Source of the DNA: Victivallales bacterium
Lineage (GTDB): Bacteria > Verrucomicrobiota > Lentisphaeria > Oligosphaerales > Lenti-02
Length of the DNA stretch: 26,175 nt
Direction of reading: 5' to 3'
Assembly (NCBI GenBank): GCA_018648945.1
Contig: JABGQJ010000016.1
Location: forward strand, 1 to 26,175
Below are positions 1 to 6,625 of this stretch, in pieces (positions within the stretch are counted from its first letter, which is position 1; the number at the start of each line of letters is the position of its first letter). The notes under the pieces were generated by a model. That model worked only from the letters and a program-made list of their open reading frames with translations, searched no databases and was not told the DNA's origin. The position numbers were made by a program, and so were the translations under genes.

Positions 1-579
1 GCCCTCCGTCGATACGCGTGGAGTCTGGGCATCATTGCGGTCATGGGGTTGGTGATCCTCTGCTGGGCAGCCAGCGGAGTCGTGGCCGAGGAGGGGCGCA
101 AAGCCCCGATGCGGAACGTGCAGCAGCCCGTCCGGGAACGCAGGGCACGACGAGCCATCCAGGTCCCGGCGCTGTTCTCTGCCGCCTTCAAGGAGGATCT
201 CGCGGAGATTGAGAGACTACTCGACGAGGGGACTCCGGTGGATCTGAGGCTGGAGAGCGACACCGTACTGACGTGGGCGGCAAGCAGAAGGAAGCTTGAG
301 GTGGCCCGACTCATGCTGCGAAAGGGAGCAGATGTCAACGCGAAGGGAGAGGCGGGGCACACGTCCTTGGTGGGGGCGCTGTCCGTCTACGATATAGTGA
401 TGGCAAGACTGCTGATCACGAGCGGTGCCGACTTGTCCGTGCCGGGGCATGCCGGGAAGGCCACCTTGATCGGCATGATGGAGCACATGATTGGTGTGCG
501 GCCCCAGTACAAGAGACATGCAGAGGAGCTCATCAAGCTGCTTCGGCAACATGGTGCGCCGGAGCCGAGCGCGGAGTAG
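1..579 (+). CDS. Secreted ankyrin-repeat protein (5' end outside window)
   Basis: The frame is open to base 1. The residues before the first in-window ATG (43) read LRRYAWSLGIIAV, which continues as MGLVILCWAASGVVA before EE. That is one signal peptide with an arginine n-region and hydrophobic core, so the true start very likely lies upstream of the window and 43 is an internal Met. The mature part carries about three to four ankyrin-type helical repeats, seen in ALFSAAFKEDLAEIERLLDEG, TWAASRRKLEVARLMLRKGADVN and YDIVMARLLITSGADLSVPG, with a final helix EELIKLLRQHGAP. Ankyrin repeats are protein-binding scaffolds; partner and role are unknown. It is probably exported to the periplasm. The signal-peptide reading is an inference from composition; the ankyrin call is firm. 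Confidence 0.8.
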   Translation, partial: ALRRYAWSLGIIAVMGLVILCWAASGVVAEEGRKAPMRNVQQPVRERRARRAIQVPALFSAAFKEDLAEIERLLDEGTPVDLRLESDTVLTWAASRRKLEVARLMLRKGADVNAKGEAGHTSLVGALSVYDIVMARLLITSGADLSVPGHAGKATLIGMMEHMIGVRPQYKRHAEELIKLLRQHGAPEPSAE

Positions 580-697
580 GCCCCAAGGGCACCGCCCCGC
601 AACCAGGATCCGCCCCGAGAGCAGCCCTGCGATGGCTGTCCCGGCACGGCTTCCTACCTGCGGTCTTCCCTTATGCATCAATATGGTGGCTCGACGT

Positions 698-726
698 TTG
701 CATGTTCCCTTGGCGGGATGTAAGAT
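698..726 (+). promoter_or_regulatory. Candidate sigma70-type promoter for the CARDB/Ig-like protein gene
   Basis: TTGCAT (698-703) and TAAGAT (721-726) are separated by 17 bases, 85 bases before the chosen start at 812. Three of six and four of six bases match the consensus. This is the only reasonable pair I see in the 232-base gap 580-811, which otherwise holds nothing recognisable. The match is weak enough to be chance. Confidence 0.3.
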
Positions 727-811
727 CCTGGCCAGAAGGTATCGGAGGCTCTTCTGTCCCATTTTCCGTCGTGTACTGTGCCTGGGGGCCAAAAAACGCA
801 GGGGTTGGATC

Positions 812-2341
812 ATGAGAAGCTGGCGCGCCGTGTCGATCATGTCTGGTGTGTTGTCGTTTGTGCTCATGGGGGCGTGTCTCGCGCAGGATACAACGGCGTT
901 CCTTGCGCCCTATCACGCCGACGACGGCTATCAGCGTTGGCGCGACATCGCCACCTATCTCTATGACGGCGGGCAGAAGGATCCGCTGTTCTACGAGGCC
1001 GGGGCCGAGGTCACGGTGGATTACACCTACACGGGCACGCAGCTAGTCGCTACGGTCACGGGAACCAACCTGAAGCCCAATTTTGCGTACCAGCTGAAAC
1101 TCAACGGAAAACCGACTCTGGCCTTCGGCGAAACCGATGGCGACGACGCGTCGAACGAAGCGCTCGGCTATGCGGGCCGGTGGTGGGTGAGTCAGGTTGA
1201 AAAGGACGGCACCTTCGTGGCTGGCTGGAACTCCAACGATGCCGAATACGAGGGGTGGCAGGCGCTGGACTTCACCGACGGCACCTACGACTACGTGTTC
1301 TACGGCTATCTCCTGTTTGATTTCCTGATCACCGATGCCACCGGTAGCGCCGTGAAGGAGGTCGTTCTCGACAGCAGTTTCCATGTTCTCTGGAAGACGA
1401 CCGACAGGGCTCCACGCGAGGGGATCGACTCCGCCGTGGCTGTGCATCGTGTGGTTGCCTCCCGACGTACGGCGTGGTACAGCAGGAAGTACCGGTCGAA
1501 GGACGTGGGGATATTTGCCGAGTGGGAACCCACCCGAGCGTTCCCGGGCGAACTGGCCATGGCCCCGGGATTCTACAACGTCTCCCTGTACCTGACGGAG
1601 GAGAGCTTCCACGAGGCCGCGCCCGACAGTGGGAGCTGGGCCACCGTGATGTCCTGCGACACGCTCGAATTCGAGATTGCGGCTCCTGCTGCACACGATG
1701 TCGGAGTGACTGCGGTGGTTGCTCCTGCGTCGGTGGACGTGGATTCGAGCCAGGCGGTCAGCGTGAGCGTGGCTAATCACGGAGCAAGCGACGAGATCGC
1801 CTCCGTAACGTTGACTGACGCCACTGACGCGAGCCTGGTTGGCACGCAAGAGGTCGCCGTGGCTGCGGGACAAGTCGGGGTCGTGGAGTTCCAGTGGAAC
1901 ACCAACGGTGCCACCCTGGGTGATCATGTCCTCACTGCCGTGGCCACGATCCTCGGCGACGAGGATGGCACGAACGATGCCAAGAGCACGACGGTAGCTG
2001 TCACCGACCCGGGATCCGTGCCAATCATGACTGCATCGCTGGACGTGACTGCTGGCGCAGTGGGTAGGAAATTCGCCGCGACGGCGGCGGTCACTGTCCT
2101 TGATGGGCAGGGCACGCCGGTGGCGGGAGCGCTGGTCACCGTGGCGTGGAACGTGGACGGCAAGGTCCTCGAGCCAAGCACGGGCACAACCGATGCCTCG
2201 GGAGCGGTGGTCGTCACCTCTCCGCAATCGGTCCTCAAGAAAGACGGTGCCGGCATTTTTACGGGCACGGTCACTGACGTAGTGAAGGCCGGATGCGTCT
2301 ACGACGATGCGCAGCCGTCCGCTTCGGCGGCGGCCAGATAG
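812..2341 (+). CDS. Secreted protein with CARDB-like and Big1-like Ig domains
   Basis: The start at 812 is chosen because it opens a clean signal peptide (MRSWRAVSIMSGVLSFVLMG, then ACLAQ) with an AGGGG-like site upstream. The same frame is open from 491, but that stretch is arginine-rich and overlaps the ankyrin gene, so it is not used. Of 509 residues, about 25-290 form an unrecognised domain rich in Tyr, Asp and Trp (YQRWRDIATYLYDGG; GYAGRWWVSQVEKDGTF). Residues about 295-400 (HDVGVTAVVAPASVDVDSS through LGDHVLTAVATILGD) look like a CARDB Ig-like domain. Residues about 405-500 (ASLDVTAGAVGRKFAATAAV, then GTPVAGALVTVAWNVDG) look like a Big1/invasin-type Ig fold. Such tandems are usual in extracellular adhesins or enzyme modules. 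No catalytic motif is visible, so the function is unknown; cell-surface or secreted location is inferred. Confidence 0.8.
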   Translation: MRSWRAVSIMSGVLSFVLMGACLAQDTTAFLAPYHADDGYQRWRDIATYLYDGGQKDPLFYEAGAEVTVDYTYTGTQLVATVTGTNLKPNFAYQLKLNGKPTLAFGETDGDDASNEALGYAGRWWVSQVEKDGTFVAGWNSNDAEYEGWQALDFTDGTYDYVFYGYLLFDFLITDATGSAVKEVVLDSSFHVLWKTTDRAPREGIDSAVAVHRVVASRRTAWYSRKYRSKDVGIFAEWEPTRAFPGELAMAPGFYNVSLYLTEESFHEAAPDSGSWATVMSCDTLEFEIAAPAAHDVGVTAVVAPASVDVDSSQAVSVSVANHGASDEIASVTLTDATDASLVGTQEVAVAAGQVGVVEFQWNTNGATLGDHVLTAVATILGDEDGTNDAKSTTVAVTDPGSVPIMTASLDVTAGAVGRKFAATAAVTVLDGQGTPVAGALVTVAWNVDGKVLEPSTGTTDASGAVVVTSPQSVLKKDGAGIFTGTVTDVVKAGCVYDDAQPSASAAAR

Positions 2342-2380
2342 CCTTCCTCATTGGCGCTCTGGACTGTCCCAACCACAAGT

Positions 2381-2413
2381 CGCGGGCCACGAAATGTGGC
2401 CCGCGCTTGCTTT
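2381..2413 (+). terminator. Intrinsic terminator after the CARDB/Ig-like gene
   Basis: CGCGGGCCAC (2381-2390), loop GAAAT, then GTGGCCCGCG (2396-2405) gives a perfect 10-bp GC-rich stem, followed by CTTGCTTT. It lies 40 bases after the stop at 2341. The T-run is interrupted, but position and stem fit a factor-independent terminator. Confidence 0.75.
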
Positions 2414-2449
2414 GACGGGCATGTAGGTGCTGAATGGGGTTCTGCCTGC

Positions 2450-2478
2450 TTGCCTCTGTTGTTTATCATATGTATAGT
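2450..2478 (+). promoter_or_regulatory. Promoter of the marR-pilin-membrane protein unit
   Basis: TTGCCT (2450-2455) and TATAGT (2473-2478) are spaced by exactly 17 bases. The -10 matches the consensus at five of six positions. It sits in the only markedly AT-rich island of this GC-rich region, 29 bases before the regulator's start codon. The inverted repeat at 2459-2493 straddles the -10, as expected of an autoregulated promoter. Confidence 0.6.
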
Positions 2479-2493
2479 TTAGCATGTAAACAA
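2459..2493 (+). promoter_or_regulatory. Inverted-repeat operator, probable binding site of the MarR-like regulator
   Basis: TTGTTTA (2459-2465) is repeated in inverted orientation as TAAACAA (2487-2493). An extra CAT/ATG follows each arm inward with a one-base offset. The arm centres lie 28 bases apart, so the half-sites would face nearly the same side of the helix, and they bracket the -10 element. MarR proteins bind palindromes as dimers and usually repress their own promoter. That this regulator binds here is an inference from position and symmetry. Confidence 0.5.
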
Positions 2494-2506
2494 TAGGGGT
2501 GTCCCG

Positions 2507-2920
2507 ATGAGGCATGAAACTGAGATCGAGCTGATGAAACGGGTTCTTGGCCTGACCAAGGCCCCGTATGTGGAGCTAAGGGAGGCGATTCAGGGGCGCC
2601 ACGCCGAGTTCCTCCTGCTCCTGGAGCCGGGGAGGACGTACCGCGCGGTCGACCTGGCGCGGCGCTGCAATAAGACGCCGAGCGCAATCAGCCATGTGCT
2701 GAAGGATCTGATGGAAATCGGGCTGGTGGAGCGGAAGCCGGGAGAGGACTTGCGGAGTATCGCCATCGAGATGACGCCGCAGGGGGTCGAAGTCAGGTCT
2801 GCGGTTCAGGGGTGTATCCAGAAGGTCAACGACGATCTGTTGTCCGCTCTGTCCCCTGGTGCGCGGGCTGATTTCCGGCGGGCCTTGGAGAAACTGGTCG
2901 CGGGGGCCGAATCAGCATGA
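2507..2920 (+). CDS. MarR/ArsR-like winged-helix transcriptional regulator
   Basis: This 137-residue protein has a winged-helix core. The segment [24 protein letters not shown] (about 45-68) is a helix-turn-helix with recognition helix, and [25 protein letters not shown] (about 69-93) is the wing, ending in the ITxxG-like turn typical of MarR proteins. Flanking helices (N-terminal [17 protein letters not shown]-terminal [25 protein letters not shown]) would form the dimer interface. An AGGGG site at 2495-2499 precedes the ATG. It is the first gene of a unit: its TGA overlaps the ATG of the pilin-like gene (ATGA at 2917-2920), indicating translational coupling. Probably it represses its own promoter through the 2459-2493 repeat. 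The ligand is unknown, and assignment to MarR rather than ArsR is not certain. Confidence 0.8.
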   Translation: MRHETEIELMKRVLGLTKAPYVELREAIQGRHAEFLLLLEPGRTYRAVDLARRCNKTPSAISHVLKDLMEIGLVERKPGEDLRSIAIEMTPQGVEVRSAVQGCIQKVNDDLLSALSPGARADFRRALEKLVAGAESA

Positions 2921-3435
2921 GATGCCGCAGCGGTTTCACTCTCATCGAGCTTCTGGTGGTGATTGCGATCATCGCGATTCTCGCCGGGATGCTACTGCCC
3001 GTGCTGTCACAGGCGCGGGCGCGAGCCCACAGTGTGGAGTGCATCGGCAATCTGAAGCAGATTGGCGCGATGCTCCACATGTACCTAGACGACAGTCGGG
3101 GGTGTATGCCGGTCGCCGCCGCCATGCCGTCGATGGACCTGAATTCAGAGCCCCGGATCTGCGATGTCCTCAAGTCGTACGGTGGGGGGACACAGGCCAT
3201 CTTCCACTGCCCCAGTGATTGCGAGCGGACCTACTTCCGGACCGAGGGCAGCAGCTACCAGTACAACCCCTTGGTCGCTGGCCGACTCGTGGAGAGCACG
3301 TTCATGGGCAAGCAGTTCGGGGTCACCTCGACTTGGGTGATGAACGACTACGAAGCGTTCCATGGCAGACCGGGCACCCCCCGGGCCATGAACTACCTCT
3401 TCGCCGACGGACATGCCGGACGGCTGGCCAGGTGA
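2917..3435 (+). CDS. Type IV pilin-like (type II secretion pseudopilin-like) protein with DGH motif
   Basis: This 172-residue protein starts MRCRSG, then [20 protein letters not shown]. That is a class III prepilin leader: cleavage after Gly6, methylation of Phe7, conserved Glu at mature position 5, then a hydrophobic helix that packs in the filament or anchors it in the membrane. The next helix ([21 protein letters not shown]) is the usual amphipathic continuation. The C-terminus carries [13 protein letters not shown], the DG-H ending of the large pseudopilin-like families of Lentisphaerota, Verrucomicrobiota and Planctomycetota. Two Cys (FHCPSDCE) may form a disulphide. No secretion ATPase, peptidase or secretin gene is in the window, so it is an orphan pseudopilin. 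It overlaps the regulator gene by 4 bases and ends 29 bases before the next gene. Role at the cell surface is unknown. Confidence 0.85.
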   Translation: MRCRSGFTLIELLVVIAIIAILAGMLLPVLSQARARAHSVECIGNLKQIGAMLHMYLDDSRGCMPVAAAMPSMDLNSEPRICDVLKSYGGGTQAIFHCPSDCERTYFRTEGSSYQYNPLVAGRLVESTFMGKQFGVTSTWVMNDYEAFHGRPGTPRAMNYLFADGHAGRLAR

Positions 3436-3464
3436 ATGGAGCCGCACGACAGGAGAATCGTCGA

Positions 3465-4091
3465 ATGAGCAAGGCAATGGAGAACGAGACACCGCGCCGG
3501 TTTCGGAAGCCGGCATTGGCGCTGGTGGTGGTCCTGCTCGTAGCCGTCCTGGCGGGCGCGCTGGTCATGCTGTTGGGCACGTCTCCACCTTCGCCGGAGA
3601 CGATCGCGGACCGCGAGACGGCCATCGAGGTGCTCGCCAACACCGACCTGTCGGAACTTCCCGAAGCCGAGAAGTTGAGGTACGCCGACAAGATGCTCGA
3701 ACTGCGCCCCTGGGAGCCGAAGGGCGAGCCGAAGCCGGGGCTGAGCGAGGAGCAGCAACAGCAACTGGACCGCAACATAAAGGGGGTTTTTGCCGCCAGG
3801 AAGCGGGAAGACATGAACCGGTATGCGGCCATGCCCAAGGCAGAGCAGATCGCCTATCTTGACCAGGTGATCAACAAACTGGTGGCGGGCAAGAAGGCAA
3901 AGGGCGGGGGCAAGCTGGCCGCAGGCAAGGAGAAGGCAGTTGGCAAGCAACCGGGGAAGGACGAGGCCGCCGTCAAGGCCTGGATCGACAACTGGATGCA
4001 GACCACCGGCGCCGAGGAGAGGACCCGCACCCTCGAATATAAGCGAGCCCTGGTCGAGCGCATGGAGCAGCGCGGCATCACGTGGCCCTGA
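3465..4091 (+). CDS. Single-pass membrane protein with charged periplasmic domain, unknown function
   Basis: The ATG at 3465 has AGGAGA 8 bases upstream. The open frame continues further upstream inside the pilin gene but has no support there. The 208-residue product begins with a short basic cytoplasmic segment (MSKAMENETPRRFRKP) and one transmembrane helix (about 17-40, LALVVVLLVAVLAGALVMLL). A soluble, highly charged, helical region follows with LSELPEAEKLRYADKMLELRPWEP, EEQQQQLDRNIKGVFAARKREDM and a Lys/Gly-rich linker (about 145-165, KKAKGGGKLAAGKEKAVGK). The C-terminus has another helical stretch. I do not recognise a family. It is the third gene of the marR-pilin unit, so it may assist or anchor the pilin-like protein, but that rests on context only. 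Confidence 0.75.
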   Translation: MSKAMENETPRRFRKPALALVVVLLVAVLAGALVMLLGTSPPSPETIADRETAIEVLANTDLSELPEAEKLRYADKMLELRPWEPKGEPKPGLSEEQQQQLDRNIKGVFAARKREDMNRYAAMPKAEQIAYLDQVINKLVAGKKAKGGGKLAAGKEKAVGKQPGKDEAAVKAWIDNWMQTTGAEERTRTLEYKRALVERMEQRGITWP

Positions 4092-4108
4092 GGGCGGGTT
4101 GACCGGGC

Positions 4109-4262
4109 AGTGGACGCAGTGGCTGGAGTGAGCGCAGTGGGCTGAGTGGGCTCAGTGAAAGGTCGGCTGTCTCCAGGACATGCCGTCTGTCCCACTTCCC
4201 ATTCCCTTGGCTGGGTTCACTGGGTCCACTGCGTCCACTTCGTTTGCTCGGACTCGCCCACT
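4109..4262 (+). repeat. Intergenic element of 9-nt period repeats in inverted orientation
   Basis: AGTG recurs at 4109, 4118, 4127, 4136, 4145 and 4154, exactly every 9 bases (units such as AGTGGACGC, AGTGGCTGG, AGTGAGCGC). The complementary CACT occurs at 4193, then at 4218, 4227 and 4236 with the same 9-base period, and once more at 4259. AGTGGACGCAGTGG (4109-4122) is a perfect 14-base inverted match of CCACTGCGTCCACT (4226-4239). The middle holds a small hairpin (GGCTGTC, 4165-4171, with GACATGCC, 4177-4184, one bulged base). It fills nearly the whole gap between a rightward and a leftward gene. It encodes nothing visible. It resembles a dispersed, possibly mobile, palindromic element, or a two-sided transcript end; neither is shown here. 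Confidence 0.75.
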
Positions 4263-4268
4263 TGTCAA

Positions 4269-5570
4269 TCAGAGAAGCTGCGCGGCGTTCTCGGCGACCT
4301 TGCGGTAGGCGGCGGCGTATTCGGCGATGCAGGCGGGGTCGTCGTGCTTGAACCAGGGGACGCCGAGGCAGATTTCGCGGATGCTCTCGGCCACGGGGAG
4401 GGTGCCGGGGCCTTGGCGGACATCGCGGTCGGTGAAGGCGATGGCGGTGGGCTTGCCCGCGCCGATGACGTCGGCGGAGTGGAAGACGTTGTGGGTGTGC
4501 AGGGGATAGTTTGCGCCCGGCGAGCAGACGCCGACACCTTCGGCCTTGACAGCTTCGGCGAACTTGGCGCAGGGGAGACCGCCCAGCTCTTCGGCCCGGT
4601 AGAGCCCGCGGGCGAAGTACCAGCCGCCCATGGTGGAATCGGGCCACTGGTCGGGACGGTGGGCGAGGATGCCGGGGACATCGGCGAGCAGATCCCAGAA
4701 GCGGTTCATGCCCTGCTGGATCTCGGCGATGCGCGCCGGGTAGTGGCGGAGTTGGACACGGCCTACGGCGGAGGAGAGCTGGTGCATGCGGTGTTTGAAG
4801 CCGCCGATGGGGATGCCGGAGAAGGGGGCGAGATCGTCGCGGGTGATCTGCTGGTCGGGCGGGTTGTAGGTGGACGGGGCACCGGTGCGCTCGTAGTGGC
4901 CGTAAGCGATGGCGCGTTCGTAGATGTCGCGGTCGTTGGTGACTAGAATGCCGGCCTCACCGACGGCCAGGCTCTTGCCGCTCATCAGGGACATGGCGCC
5001 CACATCGCCCATGGTGCCGCATTGGCGGCCCTTGTAGAGCGCGCCCTGGGCGTGGGAAACGTCCTCGATGACCTTGACGTTATGGCGCTTGGCAATCTCC
5101 AGGATCGGGTCCATGTCGGCGGGGTGGCCGGCGTAGTGGACGACGAGGATGGCCTTGGTGCGGGGGCCGATGCGGTGCTCGATGTCCTTGGGATCGAGAC
5201 AGAGGGTGTCGGCCTCGATCTCGGCGAAGTGGACGGCGGCACCAAGCTGCTGGACGGGAGCGGCGCTGGCCCAGTAGGTGACGCTGGGGCAGATGACTTC
5301 GTCGCCGAGGCCGACGCCGCAGGCCCACATGGCCCCGCGCAGACTCTCGGTGCCGCTCGGATAGCCGAGGGCAAACTCGGTGCCGATCCAAGCGGAAAAC
5401 TCGGCTTCGAATTCCTTGGTCACATCCGTGCCGCTCATGCCGCCGCGGCGGAGGACTCCCAGGCAGGCCTCCTCATCCTCGGTCGTGATGATGGGCCAGG
5501 CGAAGAGGTTGCCAGCGTCGAGGGTGATGGACTTGGGACCGCCGAGGAGGGCCAGTTCGGATGTGCTCAT
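4269..5570 (-). CDS. DegT/DnrJ/EryC1/StrS family PLP-dependent aminotransferase (copy 1)
   Basis: The start at 5570 gives MSTSELALLGGPKS, matching the MKELAILGGPRT start of the paralogue at 11724. The frame is open further upstream but overlaps folP antisense and is not used. At 433 residues it has the usual family length. Visible motifs are the cofactor-binding GYPSGTESLRGAM, GDEVICPSVTYWASAAPV, VIEDVSHAQGALYKGRQCGTMGDVGAMS and the Schiff-base lysine in LMSGKSLAVGEAGILVTND. These enzymes transfer an amino group, usually from Glu or Gln, to a keto-sugar or keto-cyclitol. The LA-LGGP start recalls the inosose-aminotransferase-like branch, a guess. A short CAGAG/CTCTG hairpin covers the likely ribosome site (AGAGGA). 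It follows folP by 88 bases on the same strand and is probably co-transcribed. Substrate unknown. Confidence 0.9.
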   Translation of the reverse strand: MSTSELALLGGPKSITLDAGNLFAWPIITTEDEEACLGVLRRGGMSGTDVTKEFEAEFSAWIGTEFALGYPSGTESLRGAMWACGVGLGDEVICPSVTYWASAAPVQQLGAAVHFAEIEADTLCLDPKDIEHRIGPRTKAILVVHYAGHPADMDPILEIAKRHNVKVIEDVSHAQGALYKGRQCGTMGDVGAMSLMSGKSLAVGEAGILVTNDRDIYERAIAYGHYERTGAPSTYNPPDQQITRDDLAPFSGIPIGGFKHRMHQLSSAVGRVQLRHYPARIAEIQQGMNRFWDLLADVPGILAHRPDQWPDSTMGGWYFARGLYRAEELGGLPCAKFAEAVKAEGVGVCSPGANYPLHTHNVFHSADVIGAGKPTAIAFTDRDVRQGPGTLPVAESIREICLGVPWFKHDDPACIAEYAAAYRKVAENAAQLL

Positions 5571-5658
5571 GGTTCCAGAGATCCTCTGTTTCCGGTTGGA
5601 GAAACGGCGTTGGGGATGGCGCGCGTAGGATACTGTGCAACGGTGGGGGTTGCTACCC

Positions 5659-6531
5659 CTATTGGGAAGAGAAATGCCGATCTGTGTGTTGACGCACGGC
5701 ATCGGCCACCCGGACGGCGTCGCGGATGGCGGCCACGTCGTGAATGCGAACCACATCGGCTTGGAGTAGGGAACAGGCCGCACAAGCGCCCGCCGTTCCC
5801 CAAACGCGTTGGTGGGGGTCGGGTTGGTCGAGCAGATGGCCGATGAAGGATTTGCGGGATGGTCCCATGAGGATGGGGCGTCCCAGTTGGCGTAGTTCGG
5901 GGATGGCGGCGATGAGTTGCACGCTCTGCTCGGCGGTCTTGGCGAAGCCGATCCCGGGATCGAGCATGAAGAACTCCTCGCTCAGGCCGCTCTGCTCCAC
6001 GCCCTTACGCAGACTGGCGGCGAGGGAATCGCGGATATCGGTGAGCACATCGTCGTACTGGGTGAGTTCGCGCATGGTCTCGGGAGTGCCGCGCATGTGC
6101 ATGAGAATGCAGCCTGCCCGCCACTTGCCGAGAACCCGGGGCAGGTCGGGATCGCGGTCCAGGCCGCTGACGTCGTTGACCATGTCGGCTCCGGCCTCCA
6201 GAGCTGCTTCCGCCACGGCGGCCTTAGTGGTGTCGATGCTGATCGGGATGGCGAGGGAGCGCCGCAGCTCCTGGATTACGGGCACGGTGCGGCGAATCTC
6301 CTCTGCCGCATCCACGGCGGGCGCGCCGGGCCGGGTCGATTCGCCGCCGATATCGAGGATGTCTGCGCCTTCGTCGATCATCTGGCGGGCATGGCGGACC
6401 GCCTGGTCGAGCGCGGCGTGCTCGCCGCCGTCGGAGAAGGAATCGGGGGTGGTGTTGAGAATGCCCATGAGGAGGGTCCGCTCGCCCAGTGCCAGGCATT
6501 GGTCACGGTAGCGGAAGTTCAGCGTCTGCAT
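5659..6531 (-). CDS. folP: Dihydropteroate synthase
   Basis: The enzyme joins 6-hydroxymethyl-7,8-dihydropterin diphosphate to p-aminobenzoate to make dihydropteroate, the sulfonamide-sensitive step of folate synthesis, in the cytosol. All hallmark TIM-barrel motifs are present in 290 residues: GILNTTPDSFSDGG (about 23-36), ADILDIGGESTRPGA, ISIDTTKAAVAEAALEAGA, DMVNDVSGL, MHMRGTP, MLDPGIGFAKT and GPSRKSFIG, ending VVRIHDVAAIRDAVRVADAV. Length and order are normal and no key residue looks lost. Start at 6531 fits the family N-terminus; only a weak GGGG-like site precedes it. Other folate genes are absent nearby. The aminotransferase gene follows on the same strand, and phoH diverges 94 bases upstream, so both promoters must lie in 6532-6625, where I see no convincing -35/-10 pair. 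Confidence 0.95.
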   Translation of the reverse strand: MQTLNFRYRDQCLALGERTLLMGILNTTPDSFSDGGEHAALDQAVRHARQMIDEGADILDIGGESTRPGAPAVDAAEEIRRTVPVIQELRRSLAIPISIDTTKAAVAEAALEAGADMVNDVSGLDRDPDLPRVLGKWRAGCILMHMRGTPETMRELTQYDDVLTDIRDSLAASLRKGVEQSGLSEEFFMLDPGIGFAKTAEQSVQLIAAIPELRQLGRPILMGPSRKSFIGHLLDQPDPHQRVWGTAGACAACSLLQADVVRIHDVAAIRDAVRVADAVRQHTDRHFSSQ

Positions 6532-6625
6532 TGGGGTGAGCCCCTCGTGGTTGGTTCTGGGAATCGCGACTTCGGGAGGTATCGTTCAGCGAATGGTGTG
6601 AAGCCACGACAAAGGAGACATCAGG

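Noticed and set aside
491..811. Upstream extension of the CARDB/Ig-like gene to the ATG at 491
   Set aside because: It overlaps the ankyrin gene, is arginine-rich and unlike a protein N-terminus, while 812 opens a clear signal peptide.
4109..4262. CRISPR array or tRNA-like structure
   Set aside because: The period is 9 bases, too short for CRISPR repeats, and no cloverleaf or CCA-type acceptor stem can be drawn.
5645..5660. Hairpin GGGGT/ACCCC at the folP stop codon as a terminator
   Set aside because: Only 5 bp and no T-run on the minus strand; folP and the aminotransferase gene are more likely co-transcribed.
5571..5783. Upstream extension of the first aminotransferase
   Set aside because: It would overlap the folP 3' end, and the paralogue shows that the protein starts at the LALLGGP segment.
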